From Nocardia seriolae NBRC 15557 (lineage in GTDB: Bacteria > Actinomycetota > Actinomycetes > Mycobacteriales > Mycobacteriaceae): a stretch of 55,902 nucleotides of DNA. Each line of letters opens with the position of its first letter. The stretch's first letter is position 1. The DNA is taken from positions 1-55,902 of the forward strand of contig NZ_BJWY01000033.1 in the NCBI RefSeq assembly GCF_007990715.1. The letters are read 5' to 3'. The position numbers were made by a program, and so were the translations under genes. Below are positions 28,156 to 36,068 of the stretch, in pieces. The notes below the pieces were generated by a model. It saw nothing but the letters and a program-made list of their open reading frames with translations. It was not told the DNA's origin and ran no database searches.

Positions 28156-28980
28156 TTATTCGTCCGGCTGCAGGGTGATGCGCCGCCACGGGCTGGTGGG
28201 CCGCATCCACAGGCGCAGCAATTCCATGCGCCGGTCCACGCCGCCGGATTTCAATTCCGCGAGGTCCTCGCACGCCTGCCAGTAGGTCCACCCGGCGAGG
28301 TAGGCGTCGCCGAATTGCCGCCAGTTGCGGTATTTGCGCTGCGCCGGGGGCAGCGCCCGCATGAGGTAGTCCCAGGCGACATCGGCGTCGAGATAACCGG
28401 CGGTGTAGGCCATGCGGGCGACGGCGACCACGCGGGCCAGATCCCAGGCCTGGATATCGGTGGGCAGCGGCCGCACCAGGTGGTCGGTGAGGCCGAGTTT
28501 GATGGCCTGGGACCAGATGTCGTAATCGCGGACCAGCGCCTCCGGATTCTCCATGCCGCGGAAGGAACCCACCTGCCGCAGGAAGGCGCGATGCCGATCG
28601 GCGCGCTCGCCGAAGCGATCGCGTTCAGGGGAATTGATGGCCGCCATGACGAGCGGGTGCACGAGCGCGTAGAGCGGGCCGTGCATGCCGTCGAGGAGTT
28701 GTTCCATCGAGGCCATGGCCTCGGTGCCGTCCGTGATGCCCCAGGCACCGGTCAGGGTGTCGATGGCAAGCTCCCGGCGATCGCCGAGCGGGTGCTCGCG
28801 CTCGGGGCCGAGCAGCAGCGCGTCGTGGAAGGCGTCCCAGCGGGCGGAATAGAAGCCACCGAGCGACAGCGCGCGCAGTTCGTCGTCGGAGACCTGCGCA
28901 CCGGACCAGTGGTCATCCTCGCGCTGGTCCAGCTCCGGGTATGGAAATGTGGTCAGCGTGGGAACGTCGCGGGCGGGCAT
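28156..28980 (-). CDS. DUF1266 domain protein
   Basis: 274 residues. The C-terminal half carries DUF1266-like features: AWDLARVVAVARMAYTAGYLD, AWDYLMRALPPAQRKYRNWRQFGDAYLAGW, with typical Trp and Tyr spacing. The N-terminal part includes LGGFYSARWDAFHDALLL and AWGITDG. DUF1266 proteins have no known activity. ATG at 28980; the promoter region upstream is occupied by copy B of the palindromic repeat, whose end (TTAGACT) could serve as a -10 element for this gene. Confidence 0.75.
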   Translation of the reverse strand: MPARDVPTLTTFPYPELDQREDDHWSGAQVSDDELRALSLGGFYSARWDAFHDALLLGPEREHPLGDRRELAIDTLTGAWGITDGTEAMASMEQLLDGMHGPLYALVHPLVMAAINSPERDRFGERADRHRAFLRQVGSFRGMENPEALVRDYDIWSQAIKLGLTDHLVRPLPTDIQAWDLARVVAVARMAYTAGYLDADVAWDYLMRALPPAQRKYRNWRQFGDAYLAGWTYWQACEDLAELKSGGVDRRMELLRLWMRPTSPWRRITLQPDE

Positions 28981-28987
28981 AACCAGA

Positions 28988-29111
28988 GTCTAATTTGCCT
29001 CCGCTTCGCTCCGGCCGGTTCACGGCCCTGAAGTCTCGATTCTTCCCTCCCTCCGCTCCTCCGCTTCGCTCCCCCGCTCCACTCGGTCCAGAATCGAGAC
29101 GGCCGTGAACC
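28988..29111. repeat. ~120-bp palindromic repeat, copy B (inverted)
   Basis: Reverse-complement copy of 23579-23699 with about seven differences. Read on the minus strand its outer arms are TTCACGGCC/GGCCGTGAA, so the G-C pair of copy A is replaced by A-T on both sides. The inner arms GTCTCGATTCT/AGAATCGAGAC are perfect here. It lies between two divergent genes. Confidence 0.8.
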
Positions 29112-29264
29112 CCTTGGGCCCTTCTCTCTTTGGGGTCAGGCCGGGTGCGAATAATCGGCAAACCGTTCGGTTCGTAAATTCGGCGGGAACTCCGCGGCCC
29201 AGTCACGCAATTGTCTGAATCTTGCCCTGTCACGGCGGGTAATCGGGCGCTAACCTCTGGGGGC

Positions 29265-29531
29265 ATGAGTGGGAACATCACCCTGCTGCGCGGGCTCACG
29301 CCGGCCGCCACGGAGCAGGAAATCTACGCCGCCGCACAGGAATACGTGCGCAAGGTCGGCGGGGTATCGGGATTGACGACGGCCACGAAGACGGCCGTGG
29401 ACAAGGCGGTGGCGGCGATTGCCGCGGCCACCACCCAATTGCTGGCGGAATTACCCGATCGCCGGGCCGCCGAAGGCGAAGCGCCGGTGCGCCGCCGGGT
29501 CCGGGACGCCGTCACGGAGGAAGCGCGCTGA
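29265..29531 (+). CDS. DUF2277 protein
   Basis: 88 residues. The pattern NIT.LRGLTPAATEQEIYAAAQEYVRKVGGV, VDKAVAAIAAATTQLLAELP fits DUF2277, small helical proteins of unknown function. Family members usually begin MCRNI; here the start is MSGNI, so the usual Cys is missing. ATG at 29265 is preferred over an extension to 29211. It is separate from neighbours: divergent from DUF1266 and convergent with the PucR gene 11 bases away. Confidence 0.78.
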   Translation: MSGNITLLRGLTPAATEQEIYAAAQEYVRKVGGVSGLTTATKTAVDKAVAAIAAATTQLLAELPDRRAAEGEAPVRRRVRDAVTEEAR

Positions 29532-29542
29532 GGCTCGCGGGC

Positions 29543-30817
29543 TCACACGCCGTACACCCCCACGCAGTCGAGCGCGATTTCCAGCCGCGCCCCGCGCTGG
29601 TCGAGCGAGTGACCGAGTAGTTCTTCTATGCGCTGAATGCGGTAGCGCACCGTGTTCTTGTGTACGCCGAGCAGTTTCGCGGCCGCGTCGGGGCTGCGGC
29701 GGGCACGCAGGTAGGCATGCAAGGTTTCCCGCAGTCGGGCCGACTGCGCGTCGGGTGCGGCGAGTGCGCCCAATTCCCGGTCGACGAGTGCCCGCATGGC
29801 GGCCTCGTCGGCTCCCGCCAGGTAGGCGACCTCCACCTCCGCGTAGTGCAGCACCCGCGACATCCCCGCGCGGGCCCGCTCGGCGACCTGGCGGGCGGCG
29901 ACCGCCTCGCGGTGGCTGTCGCGAAATCCCTTGGTGTGCGCGGCCGGTACGCCGACGGCCACCCGCACGGGCGCGTCCACCGACCACGCGGGATCGGCCG
30001 GGTCAGGCAGCTCGCCGTCCATCCCGATCCAGGCCCACAGCGCCGAGGCCCCCGAGGGCATGGTGAACACGCTGCCGTTGCCGAAGGCGGCGGCGTAGCG
30101 GGTGACCACGCGGTCCAGCAGGCCGACGGCCTCGCCGGTGCGGTCGGGCCGCGGCGCGGCGGCGTCTTCGTCGGGTCGCAGCGGGGTCGTGTCCTCGTCG
30201 GTCCACAGCACCAGGGCCAGGTGCCGCTGAGCCAGGCGGTAACCGAGCCGGGCGGAATCGTTTTCGACGTCGGCCTCCGCACCGTCGAGCAGGCCGCGCA
30301 CGATTTCGGCCCGCTGGGTGAAGGCGGCGCGCAGCCCGCGTTCGCGTTCCTCCATGTAGGTGTCGGTGAGCGCCTCCACCGAGGTGCTGATCCATCGCGT
30401 GGTGCGATCGAAAAGCCGTAGCAGCACCGACCTTTCGATCTCGCGGGGCAGCTGCTGCTGTTCCACCACCTCGGTCATGTAGTCGACGACGGCCTCCTGG
30501 CCGAGGTGGTAGACGCGCAGCAGCAGCCGGACGTCGTGGCCGCGGCGGGCCAGGGTGCGGGCGAAGGCGTGCGCCTCCTCGGGCACGGGATAGTCGATGC
30601 GGTCCTGGTTCAGGCCGCTGAGCACCTCGAGGGCGTGAGCGCGGCTGCTGGCGGCGAGGTCGCGGCGCATATCGCGGTCCCGGAATTCGGGGACGCGGGC
30701 GATGATGGCGTTGTCGAGCCGGGCGACGACCTGTTCCAGGGTCTCGGTGCGCAGGGTTTCGGCCACGAAATCGGCGATCCACTGCCGGATCTCCGCACTG
30801 TTGGCAGTCGTCGCCAC
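29543..30817 (-). CDS. PucR/CdaR-family transcriptional regulator
   Basis: 424 residues, GTG start at 30817 with AAGGGG upstream. The C-terminal HTH_30 domain is clear: LRETLHAYLRARRSPDAAAKLLGVHKNTVRYRIQRIEELLG, in two parts here. The central region (about 150-340) fits the GGDEF-like CdaR domain, and the N-terminal helical region (RGHDVRLLLRVYHLGQEAV) is typical of actinobacterial PucR proteins. Divergent from an aldehyde dehydrogenase-SDR operon, which it probably controls. Confidence 0.87.
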   Translation of the reverse strand: MATTANSAEIRQWIADFVAETLRTETLEQVVARLDNAIIARVPEFRDRDMRRDLAASSRAHALEVLSGLNQDRIDYPVPEEAHAFARTLARRGHDVRLLLRVYHLGQEAVVDYMTEVVEQQQLPREIERSVLLRLFDRTTRWISTSVEALTDTYMEERERGLRAAFTQRAEIVRGLLDGAEADVENDSARLGYRLAQRHLALVLWTDEDTTPLRPDEDAAAPRPDRTGEAVGLLDRVVTRYAAAFGNGSVFTMPSGASALWAWIGMDGELPDPADPAWSVDAPVRVAVGVPAAHTKGFRDSHREAVAARQVAERARAGMSRVLHYAEVEVAYLAGADEAAMRALVDRELGALAAPDAQSARLRETLHAYLRARRSPDAAAKLLGVHKNTVRYRIQRIEELLGHSLDQRGARLEIALDCVGVYGV

Positions 30818-30976
30818 GAATGCACCCCTTCACAGTTGTACTCAAAGCACAAAACCGACCGGAACAATTGACCCGATTGGCCAAGCATAGGCCCCAGAAA
30901 TTGTGTCACGATCATAGTTCAGTGAGCTGCCACACAGCTCGCCGCCGCAATGAAGCGCACGTGGGGAAGGCACACC

Positions 30977-32632
30977 GTGACCAATACCGAACCCGCCGCG
31001 GGCACCGCTCGCAAGACCGGGACCCGTAAGCCCGCCGGCACCGCCGTGAAGGCAGCCCCGAAGCCGGAGACCGCTGCGAAGCCGGAGGCCATCCCGGCAC
31101 CGGCCACCGAGATCGAGGTCCGCAATCCGGCGACCGGTGCGCTGGCGGGCACGGTGCCGATCGATTCGGCCGACACGGTCGCCGCCAAGGTTCGCGAACT
31201 GCGCGCGGCCCAGCCCGCCTGGGAGGCGCTGGGCCCCGACGGCCGCAAGGAATGGCTGCTCAAACTGCAGGACTGGCTGGTGGACAACACCGATCACCTG
31301 GCCGACGTGCTGCAGTCCGAGACTGGCAAGGCCCGCGTGGACTCGCTCATCGATCCCGCGTTCTCGGTCGACCTCACCGGCTACTACGCCCGGCGCGCCG
31401 CGAAATTCCTTGCCGACGAACATCCTTCGCCGCACAGCCCGCTGGCCCGGGTCAAGCAGCTGACCACGGTGTTCCGGCCCTACCAGGTGGTCGGCGTGAT
31501 CACCCCCTGGAACTTCCCGCTGGCCATGCCGGTCATCGACGTCATCCCGGCGCTGGCCGCGGGCGCGGCGGTCATCCTGAAACCCTCGGAGGTGACGCCG
31601 CTTTCGGCGGTCGAGCTGGCGCGCGGCTGGCGTGAGATCGGTGCGCCGCCGGTGTTCGAGGTGGTCACCGGTGCGGGCGAGACCGGTGCTGCCGTGGTCG
31701 GGAATGCCGACTACATCCAGTTCACCGGTTCCACCGCGACCGGCCGCAAGATCGCCGCGGCCTGCACCGAGCGCATGATCCCGTTCAGCCTGGAGCTGGG
31801 CGGCAAGGACCCGGCCATCGTGCTGGCCGACGCCGATCTGGATCGCGCGGCACACGGCATCGCCTTCGGCGGGCTGTTCAACGCCGGGCAGGTGTGCATC
31901 TCGGTCGAGCGCGTCTACGTGGAAGCGCCCGTCTACGACCAGTTCCTGGCCAAGCTGACCGCCGCGGTCAAGCAGGTCCGCCAGGGCGTGGACGGCCGCA
32001 AGCCCGAGTTCGACATGGGCGCCCTGGCCAACGAGAATCAGGCGCAGATCGTGCAGCGCCACGTCGAGGAGGCCGTCAAGGCGGGCGCGCGCGTCACCAC
32101 GGGCGGCAAACGCACCGGTGTGGGAACGCTTTTCGAGCCGACCGTGCTCGCCGACGTGGACCACACCATGACCTGCATGACCGAGGAGACCTTCGGCCCG
32201 ACCCTGCCGGTCATGAAGGTGGCCGACGAGGCGGAAGCCATTCGGCTGGCCAATGATTCGATCTACGGGCTGTCCGCCTCGGTGTGGTCGGGCGACAAGG
32301 ATCGCGCCGAACGTGTTGCGCGCCAACTCAACGCGGGCGCGGTGAACATCAATGACGTGTTCGCCAACATGTTCAGCTTCGCGCTGCCCATGGGCGGCTG
32401 GGGCCAGTCCGGCACCGGCGCGCGCTGGGGCGGGCCCAACGGCGTCCGCAAGTACTGCCGTCAGCAGGCCATCACCAAGCCGATCCTGCCGACGCAGACC
32501 AAAGAGCCGCTGTGGTTCCCGTATTCGCCGCCCAAGCTGACCTTCGCCATGGCCGCCATGCGGGCGGCGGGCACGCGCGGGCTGCGGCGCATCAATGTGC
32601 CCGCCATCATCAAGACCGTGCGGGGGCTGTGA
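30977..32632 (+). CDS. Aldehyde dehydrogenase (succinate-semialdehyde-type)
   Basis: 551 residues. The ALDH fold is complete: VGVITPWNFPLAMP, LKPSEVTPLSA, FTGSTATGRKIA, catalytic Glu in SLELGGKDPAIV and catalytic Cys in FNAGQVCISVERV, and ETFGPTLPVM. The N-terminal ~50 residues are an extra Ala/Lys/Pro-rich tail, the C-terminal ~45 residues another basic extension (RAAGTRGLRRINVPAI). The closest type I recall is the actinobacterial succinate-semialdehyde dehydrogenase GabD2 group, but the substrate is uncertain. GTG at 30977 follows GGGGAAGG. Its TGA overlaps the SDR start by one base. Confidence 0.88.
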   Translation: MTNTEPAAGTARKTGTRKPAGTAVKAAPKPETAAKPEAIPAPATEIEVRNPATGALAGTVPIDSADTVAAKVRELRAAQPAWEALGPDGRKEWLLKLQDWLVDNTDHLADVLQSETGKARVDSLIDPAFSVDLTGYYARRAAKFLADEHPSPHSPLARVKQLTTVFRPYQVVGVITPWNFPLAMPVIDVIPALAAGAAVILKPSEVTPLSAVELARGWREIGAPPVFEVVTGAGETGAAVVGNADYIQFTGSTATGRKIAAACTERMIPFSLELGGKDPAIVLADADLDRAAHGIAFGGLFNAGQVCISVERVYVEAPVYDQFLAKLTAAVKQVRQGVDGRKPEFDMGALANENQAQIVQRHVEEAVKAGARVTTGGKRTGVGTLFEPTVLADVDHTMTCMTEETFGPTLPVMKVADEAEAIRLANDSIYGLSASVWSGDKDRAERVARQLNAGAVNINDVFANMFSFALPMGGWGQSGTGARWGGPNGVRKYCRQQAITKPILPTQTKEPLWFPYSPPKLTFAMAAMRAAGTRGLRRINVPAIIKTVRGL

Positions 32633-33462
32633 TGACCGACTTCGCAGCGATCACCGGGAAGGTCGTCGTCATCACCGGCGGTGCGCGCGGCATCGGCCTG
32701 GCCACCGCCACCGCGCTGCAGGCGCTGGGCGCGAAGATCGCGATCGGCGATATCGACGAGACCACCGTCAAGGAGTCCGGCACCGCACGGGGTTTCGAGG
32801 TCTTCGGCAAGCTGGACGTCACCGATCACCAGTCCTTCGAGGCGTTCCTCGATGACGTGGAGCGCCGGCTGGGACCGATCGACGTGCTGATCAACAATGC
32901 CGGGATCATGCCCACCGGACGCGTGGTGGACGAGCCGGACCAGATCACCCGCCGCATTCTCGACATCAATGTGTACGGCGTGATCCTGGGCTCCAAGCTG
33001 GCCATCGCGCGCATGCTGCCGCGCGGGCGCGGGCAGGTCATCAATATCGCCTCGCTGGCGGGCGAGACCCACATTCCGGGTCTGGCCACCTACAACGCCA
33101 GCAAGCACGCGGTGCTGGGCTTCACCGACACGCTGCGCGAGGAGTACCGGGGCACCGGGCTGAGCTTCTCCGCGGTGCTGCCGACCCTGACGAAAACCGA
33201 ACTGGGATCGGGTGTCACGCCGCCCAAGCTGCTGCGCCCGGCCGAGCCGGAGGAGATCGCCGACGCCATCGCCAAGCTGATCGTCGAACCGCGTTCCAAG
33301 GTCCGCGTCACCACCGTGGCGGGCATCATCTCGCAGGTGGTGGGCTTCCTGCCGCAGGCGGTGGGCGATGCCATCGGGCGGGCGCTGGGCGCGCAGTCCG
33401 CGTTCCTCGACGATGTGGACTCCGACGCGCGTAAGGCCTACGAGCACCGGGTGCGCGAGTAG
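32632..33462 (+). CDS. Short-chain dehydrogenase/reductase
   Basis: 276 residues, classical SDR: cofactor loop VVVITGGARGIGLATA, GDIDET (an Asp after beta-2 favours NAD), NNAG in DVLINNAGIMPTG, catalytic Ser in NIASLAGETH and YNASK (YxxxK). A C-terminal helix region beyond the fold (VVGFLPQAVGDAIGRALG) is hydrophobic. Its ATG overlaps the stop of the aldehyde dehydrogenase gene (TGATG), so they form one unit; an alcohol-to-aldehyde-to-acid sequence is plausible. Confidence 0.88.
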   Translation: MTDFAAITGKVVVITGGARGIGLATATALQALGAKIAIGDIDETTVKESGTARGFEVFGKLDVTDHQSFEAFLDDVERRLGPIDVLINNAGIMPTGRVVDEPDQITRRILDINVYGVILGSKLAIARMLPRGRGQVINIASLAGETHIPGLATYNASKHAVLGFTDTLREEYRGTGLSFSAVLPTLTKTELGSGVTPPKLLRPAEPEEIADAIAKLIVEPRSKVRVTTVAGIISQVVGFLPQAVGDAIGRALGAQSAFLDDVDSDARKAYEHRVRE

Positions 33463-33482
33463 CTCGCCGTAGGGTCGGCGGC

Positions 33483-33710
33483 ATGGGTAGCAGGAGTGCG
33501 GTTTTCGCCGGATTGTCGACACTGGATCTCGCGTATGCCGTCGACCGGTATCCCGCCGAGGACGCCAAGACCCAGGCCGCCGACCTGTTCCTGGGCGCGG
33601 GCGGGCCCGCCGCCAATGCCGCGATCACCTACGCGTTCCTGTCCGGGCGGACGCCGACGCTGGTCACCGCGCTCGGCAAACACGCACTGGCCGAGCTGAT
33701 CCGGGGCGCG
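33483..33710 (+). pseudogene. 5' remnant of a PfkB-family sugar kinase gene
   Basis: The first ~75 codons match the N-terminus of PfkB/ribokinase proteins: AVFAGLSTLDLAYAVDRYP, then LFLGAGGPAANAAITYAFL (the GGPAAN substrate motif) and TPTLVTALGKHALAELI. After about 33710 the family match stops, and the frame runs on into bases that are the reverse strand of another gene. The ATP-binding half and catalytic Asp (GAGD) are missing, so the product cannot be a kinase. Start ATG 33483, 20 bases after the SDR gene. Confidence 0.8.
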
Positions 33711-33841
33711 AGAGTGGATTTGCCCGCACCGGGCGGGCCCGCGATACCGAGTAGAAACCGACCGGAATGCCCTTCCGCGCGGCGGCGGACGCGAGCCGCC
33801 AACTCCGCCAAGGAGGTTTCGACACTGCCGCGTATCGCCAC
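33711..33841 (-). pseudogene. 5' remnant of a P-loop nucleoside/sugar kinase gene
   Basis: From GTG 33841 the minus strand encodes SLAELAARVRRRAEG and FLLGIAGPPGAGKSTLA, the start and Walker A of a uridine-kinase/PanK-like P-loop kinase. After STLA the sequence becomes the complement of the PfkB remnant, so everything beyond the P-loop is missing. It lies 19 bases after the stop of the degenerate Ser/Thr kinase gene and was probably the third gene of that operon. With the PfkB remnant it marks one deletion that removed the 3' parts of two convergent genes. Confidence 0.8.
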
Positions 33842-33860
33842 CCCACAACACTACGGGGCC

Positions 33861-36068
33861 TCAGCGCCCGCCTTCGGGAATGGCGCGCACCAGCGCCCGC
33901 AGGTCCGATTCCAGCAGTCGCGAGAGCCAATAGGTGAGCACGAACGCCAGCACGCCGCCGACGCTCAGCCAGCGCAGCGGCACGATCACCAGCCACAGGT
34001 CCGCGGTGGAGACGAAGGTCATGGTCGCGACGCCCAGCAGCGGCACCGAGGCGGCCGCCGCCAGATACAGATTGCTGCGCCGGGCCAGCGCCGCCAGCTG
34101 CCGCCGATCGTTCGCCCCGACCGAGCCGCGCGCCAGCAACTGCGGATACAGCGACCGCAGCGTGTACACCATGATCCCGAAGTACGGGTAGGCCAGCGCG
34201 ATCAGCGCGCACACCACCTGCGCGGCGAAGAAATGCCAGAAGGCGTGGTGCGGCAGGTTCGCACCCGCGCGCTGCAATGCCAGCGGCCAGGCGATGCCCG
34301 CGATCATCCACATGGCGAACGGAATCCACACCGCCCGCTCCCCCATCAGCAGCGTGTCGGCGCGGGCGCGGGCGAGCCGGGCCGGACCGTACTCCTGGCC
34401 GCGCGCCAGCCGATAGGAGACGGTCAGCGGCCGCCGCGCCAGCCACAGCAGCAGGGCGGCGGCCAGTGGGAAGGTGATGGCATTGTTCAGCAGCGCCACC
34501 TGTTCGAAGCGATGCTGATCGCCCGCCGAGAGCTCATCCACGATGAGGCTCTGGTTGATTCGGATGTTGTACCAACTGGCCAGTGCGTTCGGCAGGCCCA
34601 CGCACAGCACCGCGATCGGCACCGGCCAGCGCCGCAGTCGCGCCCACACGCTGTGCGGCGGCGGGTCCACCAGATCCCGGGCCCGCGCGTCCAGGCTCAG
34701 GTCCAGCTGTCCCGCCAGCTGCGCCCCGCTGCGCCAGCGCCGCGACGGTTCGGGCCGCAGGCACTCCAGCAGTACCCGCCGCAGCGTGGCCGGGGTGTCG
34801 GCGGGCAGGGTCGCGAGCGCGGCCGCGGGCACACCGGCGATGCGGCGGGCCAGCATGGCGGTGACCATATCGGTCCCGCCGTCGTCCTCGACCCCGGCGT
34901 CGTCGTCCTCCTCGAACGGCAGTGTGCCGGTGAGCATCTCCCACAGCACCAGACCCAGCGAGTAGATATCGCCGCGCGTGTCCGGCGTCGGCGCGGCCGC
35001 GTCCAGCAGCGCCGCCAGCGCCTCGGGCGACTTGTAGCGCAGGGCCTCGGTACCGCCCGCCGCCGCACCGCGCGCACCACCGGGTCCCCAATATCCCTGC
35101 CCCAGTGAGAAATCCGCGAGTTTCGGCACGCCCTCGGCGGTGAACAGCACATTGGAGGGCCGGATATCGTGGTGCAGCACCCCGTGGCGGTCGCCGTATT
35201 CGATCGCCTCGGCCAGCCTGCGGCCCACCCACGCAACGGTTTCCGGCCAGGTGAGTCCCGCGATCTCCGCCCGCACCCGGGAACCGGACGGGCGGGGTTC
35301 GCCCTTCGACTCCATCGCCGCGTCGATGGCCCGCAACAGCAGCCCGCCGTCGGCGACCGTTCCGGTTTCGGCGCGCAGCCGCTCCAGCACGCCCTCGATC
35401 GTGCCGCCGGGCAGGTACTGCATGTACAGCAGCCGCAACGGTTTCCCGGTGCTGCCGTCGGCGATCAACCGCTGGTCGAAGACCCGCACGATGTACTGGT
35501 GGTCGAGCTGGGCGACCGTCTCGGTGTCGCTGTCCGCACCCGCCTCCACCCGCACCGCAACCAGCCGCTGCATGGACCGCTGCCGGGCCAGGAACATGCG
35601 GCTGCCCTCGGCGCCGCCGAGATCGGTGAGCAGTTCGAAATCGTCGAGGCGGCGGCCGATTTCGATGCCGTCGGGCAGCACCGGCGGCGCGGGCGGCGGG
35701 GTCTCTCCGGTGAAGCGGCGGCGGATCTCCCCCGCGACCTCCGGGTACTCGGCGGTGAAGCTGTCCACATCCAGGGGCCGCAGGCGGCTGCGGGCCACGT
35801 ACTCGTCACACACCAGGTCCGCGAAGCCGGGGCTGGCGCCGACCTCCGGGAATTCGCTGCGGTACTCGGTGATCCGCTTCTCCAGCCCGGCGCGCCGCCA
35901 GCGCTGGCGCATGTCCACCCGCACCAGATCGGTGAGCACGGCCAGGCGCACGGCGGCCCCGTCGGGCAGGTATCCGGCCAGGCTCGGCGGTTCGCCGCGC
36001 TCGCCCCGCAGGGTGGATTCCCAGTCGGCGGCGAAGCGGGCGACGGCTTGCGCCGGTAGTCCGTTCAC
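33861..36068 (-). CDS. Degenerate Ser/Thr kinase (predicted pseudokinase) with C-terminal membrane domain
   Basis: 735 residues, GTG start overlapping the upstream kinase stop (GTGA). Same architecture as that paralogue: N-terminal domain about 5-120 (SLAGYLPDGAAVRLAVLTDLV, FADLVCDEYVARSR), kinase-like domain about 143-465, then four to five membrane segments about 475-720. Key residues are altered: the glycine loop reads LGGAEGSRMF, the VAIK Lys is Arg173 (VAVR), HRD is HHD (H299-D301), the catalytic-loop Lys is Arg303, and DFG is DFS (319-321). Asp301, Asn306 and Asp319 remain. Weak activity cannot be excluded, but a regulatory pseudokinase is more likely. Confidence 0.85.
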   Translation of the reverse strand: MNGLPAQAVARFAADWESTLRGERGEPPSLAGYLPDGAAVRLAVLTDLVRVDMRQRWRRAGLEKRITEYRSEFPEVGASPGFADLVCDEYVARSRLRPLDVDSFTAEYPEVAGEIRRRFTGETPPPAPPVLPDGIEIGRRLDDFELLTDLGGAEGSRMFLARQRSMQRLVAVRVEAGADSDTETVAQLDHQYIVRVFDQRLIADGSTGKPLRLLYMQYLPGGTIEGVLERLRAETGTVADGGLLLRAIDAAMESKGEPRPSGSRVRAEIAGLTWPETVAWVGRRLAEAIEYGDRHGVLHHDIRPSNVLFTAEGVPKLADFSLGQGYWGPGGARGAAAGGTEALRYKSPEALAALLDAAAPTPDTRGDIYSLGLVLWEMLTGTLPFEEDDDAGVEDDGGTDMVTAMLARRIAGVPAAALATLPADTPATLRRVLLECLRPEPSRRWRSGAQLAGQLDLSLDARARDLVDPPPHSVWARLRRWPVPIAVLCVGLPNALASWYNIRINQSLIVDELSAGDQHRFEQVALLNNAITFPLAAALLLWLARRPLTVSYRLARGQEYGPARLARARADTLLMGERAVWIPFAMWMIAGIAWPLALQRAGANLPHHAFWHFFAAQVVCALIALAYPYFGIMVYTLRSLYPQLLARGSVGANDRRQLAALARRSNLYLAAAASVPLLGVATMTFVSTADLWLVIVPLRWLSVGGVLAFVLTYWLSRLLESDLRALVRAIPEGGR

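Noticed and set aside
33483..33841. A chimeric functional protein across the kinase remnant junction
   Set aside because: The plus-strand frame runs into antisense of another gene and lacks all catalytic parts of PfkB.
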